Assembly: GCF_900186505.1 (NCBI RefSeq)
Contig: NZ_LT891968.1
Location: 62,001 to 126,000 of the forward strand
Source of the DNA: Enorma phocaeensis
GTDB taxonomy: Bacteria; Actinomycetota; Coriobacteriia; Coriobacteriales; Coriobacteriaceae
DNA: 64,000 nt
Reading direction: 5' to 3'
A model generated the notes under the pieces. It was not told the DNA's origin. It was given only the letters and a program-made list of their open reading frames with translations, and ran no database searches. The translations under genes and the position numbers were made by a program. Below, piece after piece: positions 1 to 8,433 of the stretch (positions are counted from its first letter, which is position 1; every line of letters starts with the position of its first letter).

Positions 1-144
1 GGCGCACGCAACGCCGCCCAGGGCGACGAGGTCGTCTGCGCGATCGATGTTGAAGTCGAACGCATAGACCTGATAGCCGGCCTTCTGCACGTTGATGGAC
101 ATGGGCTTGCCCATGATACCGAGTCCCACGAATCCTACGTTCAT
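1..144 (-). CDS. garR: Tartronate-semialdehyde reductase-like dehydrogenase (GarR/GlxR family), partial at window edge
   Basis: Only the first 48 codons are inside the window; the gene runs off the left edge. The start of the protein reads MNVGFVGLGIMGKPMS, the Rossmann GxGxMG dinucleotide-binding signature of the 3-hydroxyisobutyrate dehydrogenase family, which includes tartronate-semialdehyde reductase (NAD(P)H-dependent reduction to D-glycerate). An AGAAGGG ribosome site precedes the ATG. It lies directly downstream of glycerate 2-kinase, the enzyme that would use its product, and in the same direction. The family is clear; the exact substrate is inferred from context, because substrate-binding residues lie outside the window. 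Confidence 0.78.
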   Translation of the reverse strand, partial: MNVGFVGLGIMGKPMSINVQKAGYQVYAFDFNIDRADDLVALGGVACA

Positions 145-267
145 AGTGAAATCCCTTCTTCACGTACTATCTACCTGCTATTCCTACGCCTTGCGGCGGA
201 GAAACCTTGATGCACCGGCCTCATAACCCGGCGCTCCCCTGCCATCCGGATACCCGGACGCAGGGTG

Positions 268-1413
268 CTAGGCGATGCGGCCCAGCAGAAATGCCCGTAT
301 GGCAGACTCACCCGCGATGGGCACGAGCTCCTCGGTGCGCGCGATGCACTCCCCAAGCGACATGGGCTCGAGCGCGAGTGGAATCACGAGCCCCAACCCC
401 TCGTCGTAGACGCCGTCGAGGTCCTCGGCACGGCTGCCCACGATTGCCACGGCGGGCTTACCCTGCGCCTTGGCGCGGCGGGCAACGCCGATGGGAGCCT
501 TGCCGTTGGCAGACTGCGCATCCATGCGCCCCTCGCCCGTGATGACGAGGTCCGCGCCTGCGATCGCTTCGTTCAAACCGATCGCATCGAGCACGAACTC
601 GATGCCGCGCTCCACCCGCGCGTCGCAAAACGCCACGAGCGCCGCACCCAAGCCGCCCGCCGCACCGGCGCCGGGAAGGCTGGAGACGGGACGCCCCACG
701 TGCTGCTCGAGCAGTTCGGCATACGCCTCCATCCACGGCTCGAGCTCGGCGACCTTCGATGCGTCGATGCCTTTCTGGGGTCCATAGATGCACAGGGCGC
801 CGTTGGAGCCGCATAGCGGATTGGTCACATCGGTGATGAGCACGAACTCGGTATCGGCGATGCGCGGATCGAGCCCTGAGCAATCGATGAGCGCGAGATC
901 GCGAAGGCCGATGAGCCCGCATGGGATGGGCTCGCCCTCCTTGTCTAGAAAGCGCACGCCGAGCGCCTTGGCCATGCCGACGCCGCCATCGCTCGTGGCG
1001 CTGCCGCCGAGCCCCACCAGGATCCTGCGGGCCCCGTGGTTCATGGCGTCACGGATCAGATCGCCTACACCCCATGTAGATGCCGAGAGCGCGTTTTCGG
1101 GCGTCTGGTCTATGAGCGTGATACCGCTCGCAGCCGCCATCTCGATAATGGCGGTGCCATCGTCGGTGAGGCCATAGGGGGCCTCGATCTTCGCACCCAG
1201 GGGATCTTGGACGGTCGCGCGAATGATCCGGCCGTTGAGCGCCGTGACGATCGCCTCGACCGTCCCCTCGCCGCCGTCGGCGATGGGATATCGATCGACG
1301 AGCGCATCGGGGAGCACGCGGCGGATGCCCGCTTCGATTAGCTCCTCGACACGCGCGCTCGACGCCGATCCCTTGAACGAATCGACTGCAAGCACCACCC
1401 GTGGTGATTCCAT
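268..1413 (-). CDS. garK: Glycerate 2-kinase (GarK/GlxK family)
   Basis: About 381 residues, normal for the family. It phosphorylates D-glycerate with ATP to 2-phosphoglycerate in the cytoplasm. Visible signatures are VVLAVDSFKGS near the N-terminus, IADGGEGT around residues 45-52, GLGGSATSDGGVGMAKALG in the middle and ITGEGRMDAQ toward the C-terminus. A GTG codon at 1422 is an alternative start, but GGAGGAGG lies almost on top of it and is better placed for the ATG at 1413. It follows the DapA-family lyase by 72 bases and precedes the GarR-like gene, so the three form the lower half of a sugar-acid pathway ending in 2-phosphoglycerate. Confidence 0.9.
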   Translation of the reverse strand: MESPRVVLAVDSFKGSASSARVEELIEAGIRRVLPDALVDRYPIADGGEGTVEAIVTALNGRIIRATVQDPLGAKIEAPYGLTDDGTAIIEMAAASGITLIDQTPENALSASTWGVGDLIRDAMNHGARRILVGLGGSATSDGGVGMAKALGVRFLDKEGEPIPCGLIGLRDLALIDCSGLDPRIADTEFVLITDVTNPLCGSNGALCIYGPQKGIDASKVAELEPWMEAYAELLEQHVGRPVSSLPGAGAAGGLGAALVAFCDARVERGIEFVLDAIGLNEAIAGADLVITGEGRMDAQSANGKAPIGVARRAKAQGKPAVAIVGSRAEDLDGVYDEGLGLVIPLALEPMSLGECIARTEELVPIAGESAIRAFLLGRIA

Positions 1414-1485
1414 CTGCGTCACGCCTCCTCCCGTAATAGAAAACCAACACTGCCTGCGTCGCGCGGAGCTCCTCGCGCAACGGCA

Positions 1486-2397
1486 CTAGTCCAGATAACC
1501 GCCCTCGCGCATCGCACGTTTCATGCCCTCGAGGGCGGAGCCATCCGTGGGCTCGGTGGGAAGAATCGAAGGACCGACCTCCATGCCCATGAGGTTCGCC
1601 ATGTCCTTCGTTGCCGCCGGGAAACTCGCCGCATCCTGCGAAAGGCGGATGGGATTGAGCTTGAACTGGTTCTCGCGCGCACCCTCATAGTCTCCGGCGA
1701 CGAACTTGTCATAGATGCCGCACACGAGCTCGGGGAAGATGTTCGCCGTCGAGCAGACGGCACCGTCGGCACCGCAGCACAGGCCCGGGAACACAACCGT
1801 GTCCTTGCCCACAAACGCCACGAAATCGATGTCCGAGCAGCGGCGAATGAGCTCCTGCAGCGCGGTGATATCGCCCGTCGAGTCCTTGATGCCGAGGATG
1901 TTGGGCACATCGTGCGCAAGCTCGACGATCACGTCGTTGGGCAGGGCGTACCCGCAGCGACCGGGATTGTGGTAGATGAAGACGAACGTGTCTGACACCG
2001 CGTTCGCGATCGCCGTGTAGTGGTGGATGAGCGCCGCATTCGTGGGCTTGATGAACATGGGGTGCAAGACCGCGATACCATCGATGGGCAGCTCCGCGGC
2101 GCGCTGAGCGAGCGCGATGCAGGCGCGGGTGGAGATGTGGCCCACGCCGAAGATGACCGGCACGCGACCGGCGGCCTGATCGAGAATGATCTGCGCACCG
2201 GCGATCATCTCGTCATCGGAGAACATGTAGAACTCGGAGTTGCTCCCAAATGCCAGGATGCCGTCTACACCGTGCTCGATCACGAAGTCGACCTGTCGGC
2301 GAAGCTTGCCCTCATCGATGCGCTCCTCGGCATCGACCGGCGTCAGAATCGGCGTGAACAGGCCGCGCATCTTCGAGCTATCGATTGGATTGGACAT
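1486..2397 (-). CDS. DapA/NanA-family aldolase or dehydratase, probably a sugar-acid lyase
   Basis: 303 residues, a TIM-barrel enzyme of the dihydrodipicolinate synthase/N-acetylneuraminate lyase family. The Schiff-base lysine is in GIKDSTGD (Lys171) and the catalytic tyrosine in YHNPG (Tyr142). The substrate loop reads FGSNSE (50-55) rather than the GTTGE of lysine-pathway DapA. The start MSNPIDSS was chosen because GGAGGAG lies 5 bases upstream; an in-frame ATG 39 bases earlier has no ribosome site. Family members act on pyruvate-derived aldol products. Next to glycerate kinase and tartronate-semialdehyde reductase, the likely job is to cleave a 2-keto-3-deoxy sugar diacid into pyruvate and tartronate semialdehyde, replacing GarL. 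That role is inferred; a lysine-biosynthetic role is unlikely here. Confidence 0.85.
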   Translation of the reverse strand: MSNPIDSSKMRGLFTPILTPVDAEERIDEGKLRRQVDFVIEHGVDGILAFGSNSEFYMFSDDEMIAGAQIILDQAAGRVPVIFGVGHISTRACIALAQRAAELPIDGIAVLHPMFIKPTNAALIHHYTAIANAVSDTFVFIYHNPGRCGYALPNDVIVELAHDVPNILGIKDSTGDITALQELIRRCSDIDFVAFVGKDTVVFPGLCCGADGAVCSTANIFPELVCGIYDKFVAGDYEGARENQFKLNPIRLSQDAASFPAATKDMANLMGMEVGPSILPTEPTDGSALEGMKRAMREGGYLD

Positions 2398-2470
2398 TGA
2401 CTCCTCCATTCGGATGGGGCGGGAGCGCCCGTGCAACTAGCACTCTACCGCCGCCCCCTGCGACACGATA

Positions 2471-2481
2471 TATTCCAAAGG
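2471..2481. promoter_or_regulatory. TATTCCAAAGG motif, candidate CdaR site (copy 1 of 2)
   Basis: An 11-base exact match to 5109-5119. It sits about 75 bases upstream of the DapA-family lyase start codon, in the only non-coding gap between the two halves of the sugar-acid cluster. The CdaR assignment is inferred from position only. Confidence 0.35.
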
Positions 2482-2596
2482 CTCTAAACGAGGGTGTTTG
2501 CCGTCTGCCTTTTGTTCTGCATACCATGTTGAGCAGGATTCATGGGTACTTTTCTGCAATGTACAGGCATGCAGCATGGTACATAGTTGAAGCACA

Positions 2597-2628
2597 GCGC
2601 CCCGAGCCTTCATCCAGGCCCGGGGCGC
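2597..2628 (-). terminator. Strong GC hairpin downstream of the SLC13 permease gene
   Basis: The arms GCGCCCCG (2597-2604) and CGGGGCGC (2621-2628) pair perfectly, 30 bases past the permease stop codon. There is no U-run on the minus-strand side, so it may terminate weakly or protect an mRNA 3' end. The rest of 2398-2657 must hold the promoter of the downstream lyase-kinase-reductase genes, but no clear -35/-10 pair is visible. Confidence 0.5.
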
Positions 2629-2657
2629 CGCTAAGTCATCTTCTCTTGGCGACGGGC

Positions 2658-3938
2658 CTAGAGGATGAAGTAGGTCAGGTAGGTCATGGCGACCGTGGAG
2701 AAGCCGTAGATGAGCATCAGCGTGATACCGGGCAGCAGCAGGTCGGTGAACTTGAAGCCGCCGGAGCCGAAGCAGATGGCCATGCCGGGCGAGCCCATGG
2801 GCAGCAGCGAGTCGGCGTTGGCGCCGTAGGCGACTGCCATGGCCACGGGGACCGGGTCGATGCCCATGGTCATGCAGGTCGTGGTCATGAGCGGGATGAG
2901 CAGCGCCATGGTGCCGGTGTTGGAGAACGCCTGGGACACGATGTTCGCCACGAAGTAGAAGATGGCGAGCACGATGAACGGGTGCGTGTCGGCGCCGATG
3001 ATGCTCACGATGAAGTCGGCGATGAGCTGGGCGGCGCCGGAGTTCTCGAGCGCGGTCGAGAGGCCGAGCAGGCCGACGAGCATGAAGAGGATGTCGACGT
3101 TGAGCGAGCTCGCGATCTCCTTCTTGGACATGCAGCCGGTGAGCGCGATGACAAGGCAGCCGACCACGGGGATGACGGCGATCTCGTACATGCCCATCGG
3201 GAGCACGAACATGCAGATCATGGTGAGGACGAAGACGACGTAGATGATCTTGTCCTGCAGCGTGGTCGCGCGGACCTCCTTGGTCTCCTTGACCTCGACG
3301 TCGGTGGAAAGCTCCTGGGAGGGCGCATCGGGCAGCAGCTTGTAGGAGATGAAGAGCAGTACGAGCGAGCCGATGATCGCAGGCAGAAGACCGATGATGA
3401 GACGGTCCGTCAGGGTCGCGGTGCCGACGCCGCCACCAGCCTCGACGAAGCTGTTCACCTGAGCGGTGAGGCCGACACCCATGGCGAGCGGGGCGACGCC
3501 CTGCCACATGAAGGCTGCGGTGGTCACAGCATAGAGGCTCTTGGTACGCGGGCAGGTGCCGTTGGCGTCCATGATGAGGCAGAAGGGCAGAAGCATCGTG
3601 ATGCACGCGGTGGGCACGATGAACTGCATCAGGATTGCGGTCGCGAGCAGGAAGAAGAACACCACGCGACGGCCGGATCCACCAGCATGCTTCACGATGG
3701 CGAGGTTGATCTTCTCGACGATGGGCGTCTTGGCAATCGCCGCAGAAAGGATGAACATCGCGCCGACGAGGATCACGTTGTCGTTCGCGAAGTTACCGTA
3801 CGCCTCCTCGAACGTGAGCACGCCCGTGAGGTAGAGGATGGTCACGCACGTGAGCGCAACCGCTCCCAGCGGAAACTTCTGGGAGATGAAGCCTATCACC
3901 AGCAAGGCGAAGACTCCAAGGGTCAGATACAGTGCCAT
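2658..3938 (-). CDS. SLC13/DASS-type anion permease, probable sugar-acid importer
   Basis: 426 residues, strongly hydrophobic, with about 11-12 membrane segments arranged as two halves joined by a charged loop around residues 215-235 (VEVKETKEVRATT). Each half has the SLC13-like pattern of a membrane hairpin with small residues, for example IVPTACITMLLPF in the first half and QAFSNTGTMALLIPLMT in the second. SLC13 and related ion-transporter superfamily members carry di- and tricarboxylates, usually with Na+. The gene starts 3 bases after the stop of the mannonate-dehydratase-like gene, so the two are translated together. The likely substrate is the sugar acid or diacid used by this cluster. 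The family is sure; the substrate is inferred. Confidence 0.85.
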   Translation of the reverse strand: MALYLTLGVFALLVIGFISQKFPLGAVALTCVTILYLTGVLTFEEAYGNFANDNVILVGAMFILSAAIAKTPIVEKINLAIVKHAGGSGRRVVFFFLLATAILMQFIVPTACITMLLPFCLIMDANGTCPRTKSLYAVTTAAFMWQGVAPLAMGVGLTAQVNSFVEAGGGVGTATLTDRLIIGLLPAIIGSLVLLFISYKLLPDAPSQELSTDVEVKETKEVRATTLQDKIIYVVFVLTMICMFVLPMGMYEIAVIPVVGCLVIALTGCMSKKEIASSLNVDILFMLVGLLGLSTALENSGAAQLIADFIVSIIGADTHPFIVLAIFYFVANIVSQAFSNTGTMALLIPLMTTTCMTMGIDPVPVAMAVAYGANADSLLPMGSPGMAICFGSGGFKFTDLLLPGITLMLIYGFSTVAMTYLTYFIL

Positions 3939-3941
3939 GGT

Positions 3942-4940
3942 CTAGCAACCTCCTTCTTGCGTCTTATACGCAGCGTCGATAAGACCCTTCATGTAGCCAG
4001 TGGCGTAACCGGCAGACCACACGCTTCCACCTGCGAGCGACGGGGCGTCCTTGCCCGCCCATTCGGGATTGCGATATACGTGATCGACGTCGATGGTTCC
4101 GTCGAAGCCGTACTTCACGAGCTGCTTCGCGATGGCGAACATGTCCGCATAGCCGTCCTCGGCGAGGACCTCCTCGAAATACGGCATGGTGCCGCTCACG
4201 TTGCGGAAGTGGACGACGTGGATCTTGCCCTGCGGGGCGAACTCGGCGATGTCGTCCATGAGGTTCCCGAACGTCTCGCCACCCTCGAGCCAGCACCCGG
4301 TGCAGAGCTTCATGCCCAGATACGGGCTGTCGCTTGCCATCTTGAAGGCGCGACGGTAGTCATCGGAGCGCCAGATCAGGCTATAGGCCCCGCCAAGCGA
4401 GGGCGCAGGCGGATCGTTGGGGTGCAGCGAGATCTTGACGTCGGCCTCCTCGCAGACGGGAAGCGCGCGCTCGAGGAACCACTCGAAGTTGTCCCAGATC
4501 TCCTGCTCGCCGTACACGCGATCGTTCAGGATCGGACGGGCGTCGATCTCATCCATGTCCGCGATCATGGTGATGCCGCCGCGCGTGTGCTCGCCTACAT
4601 CTACCTTGGTGCGCAGGATGCCGTTCGGCTGCCAGGCGATGTAGCCGCCCTTGATGCCATGGGCACCCAGGATGCGCGTGAACTCGTTGTAGCGCTCCAT
4701 CGCCGCGTCGCGATCGTCGCGTCCGAGGATGATCGACGTGTTCTTGTACACGCCGATAGCGCCGCCGTTCGAAATCTCCAGGTCATAGCGGGCAGCGCGC
4801 TCCTGCAACTTGGTCACGCCCTCGTCGGTCGCGTCCTCCGGCAGGAAGTTCACCGCCAGCCAATGCACGCCCATCTCGCGAACCATCTGCATCTCCTCAT
4901 CGGTGATGTTGCTCCCGATGGGCATCTCGACCTGCATCAT
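3942..4940 (-). CDS. Mannonate dehydratase-like enzyme (UxuA family), first gene of sugar-acid operon
   Basis: 332 residues after start correction to the ATG at 4940, which has AAGGGGG 9 bases upstream; the upstream open frame is a purine-rich leader. UxuA-family metal-ligand motifs are present: SLHPNDPP (171-178), LCTG (212-215), HFRNV (244-248) and DVDH (284-287). UxuA dehydrates D-mannonate to 2-keto-3-deoxygluconate using Mn2+ or Fe2+. This protein is about 60 residues shorter than E. coli UxuA, and no standard hexuronate genes (uxuB, uxaC, kdgK) are nearby. Its neighbours are an acid permease, a DapA-type lyase, glycerate kinase and a CdaR regulator, so dehydration of a sugar diacid such as glucarate or galactarate is plausible. 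It could also be a true mannonate dehydratase. Confidence 0.8.
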   Translation of the reverse strand: MMQVEMPIGSNITDEEMQMVREMGVHWLAVNFLPEDATDEGVTKLQERAARYDLEISNGGAIGVYKNTSIILGRDDRDAAMERYNEFTRILGAHGIKGGYIAWQPNGILRTKVDVGEHTRGGITMIADMDEIDARPILNDRVYGEQEIWDNFEWFLERALPVCEEADVKISLHPNDPPAPSLGGAYSLIWRSDDYRRAFKMASDSPYLGMKLCTGCWLEGGETFGNLMDDIAEFAPQGKIHVVHFRNVSGTMPYFEEVLAEDGYADMFAIAKQLVKYGFDGTIDVDHVYRNPEWAGKDAPSLAGGSVWSAGYATGYMKGLIDAAYKTQEGGC

Positions 4941-5316
4941 CGTTTCCAGCCCCCTTTCTTCCTCTTCCTCTTGCTCCTCCATATGGGCCTGGAGGTGTTC
5001 CATGGCGTGATAATGGAGCACACGAAAAATGCATTCCATGGTATAGGGGATATGTTTAGATTGAGCACGTCGGAGGTTCACCGAACACTGGCAGACCCAA
5101 AGCTTCTGTATTCCAAAGGTTTTTCCCGTGCTTTTGTTTCGGAAGGTGCCCCGGATCGCCAAAAATGACCTTTTATCGGTGAATTGCTACCGCTCACGAA
5201 CTATGTCCTGTGTAACTCCGTCGCATGAAATAGTTCTCCTCATTTTCTAGCATGTGGAACAGTCCATCCGAGCGCGTGTTTCCGTATGGTGTTTTCATCG
5301 CAACGAAGGAGGGCGG
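4941..5316. promoter_or_regulatory. 376-bp divergent control region between uxuA-like gene and cdaR
   Basis: This gap carries the promoters of both divergent transcripts. It contains TATTCCAAAGG at 5109-5119, identical to a copy at 2471-2481 upstream of the lyase-kinase-reductase genes, which makes it a candidate CdaR-binding element. A GCATTCCATGG sequence lies near 5030. No convincing -35/-10 pair could be assigned in either direction, and no further gene is visible. Confidence 0.45.
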
Positions 5317-6465
5317 ATGAACCTCGATCCCCAGATTGCAGAGACGATCGTCGACAACCTCAAAGGCGTCATCAACCACGAGATCAATCTGTTCGACACC
5401 ACCGGTACCATCATCGCGAGCACCGACCGTGCACGCATCGGCACGACGCACGAAGGCGCTCGGCTGGCGGCCGAAACGCAGCAGCCCGTCCCCATCGACA
5501 GCGAACACCAATTCAAAGGGGCGCGCCACGGCATCAACGTACCGGTTATGTTCCAAGACGCCGCCGTAGCGGTAATAGGCATCACCGGTGAGCGTGCCGA
5601 GGTCGAACCCTTCGGCAACGTCATCAAGAAGATGACCGAGATCCTCATCCGTGAAAACTGGGATCATGTCGAGCAGTACGACCGCCGTGTGCGCATCGCG
5701 AACCTCGCGAGCATCTTGAAGCTGCGCCATCATGACGAAAGCCTTGCCGCCTACTACGCCTCGCTCTTGCAGATCGACCTCGATATACCGCGCATCGTGC
5801 TCGTTGGCTGCGCACGGGCAGAAGGCGACGATGCTCCCGATTACAACGACCTGTACGCGATGCTCCATGCGCGCTTCCAGTCGTTCAGGACGAGCTTCTT
5901 CGCATTCCTCGAACGCGATATCTGCATGTTCATCGATGCCCGGGATGAGCATCGGCTGCCCTCGCTCGTAGAGGGAATAAGCGATGACGCCGAGCGCGTG
6001 CTGGGACATCCGCTCATCTTCGGCGCAGGACGTCCCGCACCGTACGGAAGCGTCTACTGGCGAAGCTACGATGAGGCATGCCGTGCGCTTGAGTGGCTCG
6101 CGTTCAAGGATGACGATAAGCTCATGCGCTTCGAAGACATGGCCCTCGGACTCATCATCTCCTCCGTCTCGCAAGATAGCGCGCTTCAGCTCGTGAACCA
6201 TGTGTTCGCCGGCCTGAGCGAGCGCGAGATCGAGGAGTATCAGGAGATCTTCGAAGCGTACGTGCGCCACAACGGCAGCATCGTTCATTGCGCCGAAGAA
6301 CTCTACCTGCACAAGAACACCCTGCAGAACCGTTTGAACAAGATCGCGGCAAAGACGGGATACAACCCCCGCGACCTTGCAGACCATACGGTTTTGACCA
6401 TCGCTTTCATGCTGCATAGCTACTACGGGAAGGGAACGAATCATGGCGATCCACGTACTCGATGA
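5317..6465 (+). CDS. cdaR: CdaR-type sugar diacid-responsive transcriptional regulator
   Basis: 382 residues from the ATG at 5317, which has AAGGAGG just upstream; the open frame extends further but without a ribosome site. The N-terminal half is a sugar-diacid recognition domain (MNLDPQIAETI ... NHEINLFDTTG ... RIGTTHEGA). The C-terminal 60 residues are a PucR-type HTH (NGSIVHCAEELYLHKNTLQN). In E. coli, CdaR activates the garPLRK and gudPXD genes in response to glucarate, galactarate or glycerate. Here it is divergent from the permease-dehydratase genes and close to garK and garR, matching that regulon. The last 23 bases overlap the next gene, so it is probably co-transcribed with the GltD-like oxidoreductase. 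Confidence 0.9.
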   Translation: MNLDPQIAETIVDNLKGVINHEINLFDTTGTIIASTDRARIGTTHEGARLAAETQQPVPIDSEHQFKGARHGINVPVMFQDAAVAVIGITGERAEVEPFGNVIKKMTEILIRENWDHVEQYDRRVRIANLASILKLRHHDESLAAYYASLLQIDLDIPRIVLVGCARAEGDDAPDYNDLYAMLHARFQSFRTSFFAFLERDICMFIDARDEHRLPSLVEGISDDAERVLGHPLIFGAGRPAPYGSVYWRSYDEACRALEWLAFKDDDKLMRFEDMALGLIISSVSQDSALQLVNHVFAGLSEREIEEYQEIFEAYVRHNGSIVHCAEELYLHKNTLQNRLNKIAAKTGYNPRDLADHTVLTIAFMLHSYYGKGTNHGDPRTR

Positions 6466-7720
6466 GGCTGAGCGCTGCCTTCAGTGCAAAAACCCGCAGT
6501 GCCGCAAGGGCTGCCCCATCTCCACACCCATTCCCACCGCCATCAAGCTGCTGCGCGAGGGGCGCGTGGACGAAGCCGGCGAGCTGCTCTTCGAGAACAA
6601 CCCGCTTACCACCGTCTGCAGCCGCATCTGCAACCACGAATCGCAGTGCGAGGGCCACTGCGTCCTTGGTCGCAAGGGCGCGCCGGTGCACTTCAGCGCC
6701 ATCGAGGAGTACATCTCCGACCTGTACGTCTCGCGCATGTCCGAAGAGCGCGTCGCTTCCAACGGCATGCGCGTCGCGATCATCGGCGCGGGACCCGCCG
6801 GCCTGGCCATCTCCGTCATCTTGGCGCAACGCGGCTACGACGTGACCATCTTCGAGAACCACGACAAGATCGGCGGCGTGCTGCGCTACGGCATCCCCGA
6901 GTTCCGCCTCCCCAAGCGGGTGCTCGACGATTTCCAAACGCGGCACCTCGAGGCGAACGGCGTGAAGATCCGCTTCAACACGACGATCGGCCAGGCAATC
7001 TCGATCGACGACATGTTCGAAGACGGCTACCGCGCCGTGTTCGCCGGCACCGGCGTGTGGCGCCCGCATGCGCTGCGCATCCCCGGCGAGACGCTCGGCA
7101 ACGTGCACTACGGCATCAACTATCTCGCCAACCCCGATAGCTTCAAGCTAGGCAGGCGCGTGATCGTGATCGGTGTGGGCAACGCTGCCATGGACGTTGC
7201 TCGCACCGCGCTGCGCCATGGGGCGGAGCGCGTGACGTGCTTCGCGCAGTCGTCGCACGTGGCGGCGAGCAACCACGAGCGCAGCTATGCCGAACTTGAA
7301 GGCGTGGACTTCGTCCTTAACCGCGCGCCTGTGCGCATCACGCCGGAGGGCGTGGTGTTCATCCAAACCGAGGGCTCCGAGATCAGCGAGAACGGGGAGC
7401 CGCCCACACTGCGCGCGCTTCCTGGGACCGAGCAGCTCTTCGAGGCCGATAGCGTGATCATCTCCGCAGGCCAGCGCCCGCTCGACCGCCTGGTGAACAC
7501 CACCGAGGGGCTCGAGACCAACGCACGCGGCCTGCTGCGCACCGACGACATAGGTCACACCACGCGACCCGGCGTGTTTGCCTGCGGCGATGTATCCACC
7601 GGCGCGCGCACCGTGGTCGAGGCCGTCGCAGACGCCAAGCGCGTCGCCGATGCGATGGATCGATACATGCAGGGCCTCGAGGGCTCGACGCAGCAAAGCG
7701 CGGAGGCAGCTGAGGACTGA
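6443..7720 (+). CDS. GltD-like NAD(P)H:FAD oxidoreductase with N-terminal Fe-S cysteine motifs
   Basis: 425 residues, the size and layout of the glutamate synthase small subunit. The N-terminal domain carries cysteines at 12, 15, 20 and 24 and a second group at 59, 63, 69 and 73, typical for Fe-S clusters. An FAD Rossmann motif GAGPAG is at 115-120, an NAD(P)H motif IGVGNAAMD near 243, and a C-terminal FAD motif FACGDV. No glutamate synthase large subunit is adjacent. The gene starts inside cdaR (23-base overlap) with GGGAAGGG as ribosome site, so it belongs to the sugar-acid transcription unit. Such stand-alone GltD homologues pass electrons from NAD(P)H to varied partners; the partner here is unknown. 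Confidence 0.82.
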   Translation: MAIHVLDEAERCLQCKNPQCRKGCPISTPIPTAIKLLREGRVDEAGELLFENNPLTTVCSRICNHESQCEGHCVLGRKGAPVHFSAIEEYISDLYVSRMSEERVASNGMRVAIIGAGPAGLAISVILAQRGYDVTIFENHDKIGGVLRYGIPEFRLPKRVLDDFQTRHLEANGVKIRFNTTIGQAISIDDMFEDGYRAVFAGTGVWRPHALRIPGETLGNVHYGINYLANPDSFKLGRRVIVIGVGNAAMDVARTALRHGAERVTCFAQSSHVAASNHERSYAELEGVDFVLNRAPVRITPEGVVFIQTEGSEISENGEPPTLRALPGTEQLFEADSVIISAGQRPLDRLVNTTEGLETNARGLLRTDDIGHTTRPGVFACGDVSTGARTVVEAVADAKRVADAMDRYMQGLEGSTQQSAEAAED

Positions 7721-7764
7721 TCGGTGGGATTCAGGGATAGAAGCGCCGGGCTCGCATGCACCAG

Positions 7765-8406
7765 CTAAAGCGCCAGCCCCGCCTGCTCGACGGCAGCGAG
7801 CACGTCTTCGGCAATGGCGTCGATTGGGCGCGATGCGTCGATAAGCTTGACCCGCTCAGGCTCGGTGACGGCGATTGCGCGGAACCCCTCGGCAACGCGG
7901 GCCTGGTACGCTTGCCCCTTCGCCTCGATGCGATCGGCTGTGCGGGCACGGGTGCGCTCGGCGGCTAGCGCGGGATCGATGTCGAACACCAAGGTGAGCT
8001 GCGGATGGCATGCGCCCACAGCGAGGGCGTTTGCCGCGCGAACCATATCGAGTGATGCTCCGCCCGCGTAACCCTGATAGGCAGTCGTGGAGTCGTAGAA
8101 CCGGTCGCATACCACCACGCGGTCCGCCGCGAGCGCGGGCTCGATGACCTCATGTACCAGCTGGGCACGGGCAGCCTCGTAGAGCAGCAGCTCGCACGCA
8201 GTGTCCATCTCGCTATTGGCGGGGTCTAGCAGCATCGCCCGGATCTTCTCCGATATGCTCACCCCGCCCGGCTCGCGCAGGAGGAGCACGTCATAGCCGG
8301 CGCGCTCAAGCGATTCAGCAAGCAGGCTCGCCTGGGTGGACTTGCCGCAGCCGTCAATACCTTCGACGGTGATGAACGCACCTGGTAGCTTTGATGTCGC
8401 CGACAT
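7765..8406 (-). CDS. tmk: Thymidylate kinase
   Basis: 213 residues, normal length. It phosphorylates dTMP to dTDP with ATP. The P-loop is GIDGCGKST (residues 16-24), the dTMP-binding DRFYDST motif is near residues 97-103, and AYQGYAGG follows it. The LID region holds RTRARTADRIEAKG. It is convergent with the GltD-like gene, 44 bases apart. The upstream gap carries three alternating CGAACCATG/CATGGTTCG repeats. A clean housekeeping gene; no oddity in the protein. Confidence 0.95.
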   Translation of the reverse strand: MSATSKLPGAFITVEGIDGCGKSTQASLLAESLERAGYDVLLLREPGGVSISEKIRAMLLDPANSEMDTACELLLYEAARAQLVHEVIEPALAADRVVVCDRFYDSTTAYQGYAGGASLDMVRAANALAVGACHPQLTLVFDIDPALAAERTRARTADRIEAKGQAYQARVAEGFRAIAVTEPERVKLIDASRPIDAIAEDVLAAVEQAGLAL

Positions 8407-8433
8407 GGGTCCCCTTACTCTTTGGTTTCACGC

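Noticed and set aside
2385..5168. 927-codon open frame antisense to the permease and dehydratase genes
   Set aside because: It runs opposite three genes with clear family motifs, is rich in His/Asp/Glu/Gly without domains, and lacks a ribosome site. It is a product of high GC codon bias.
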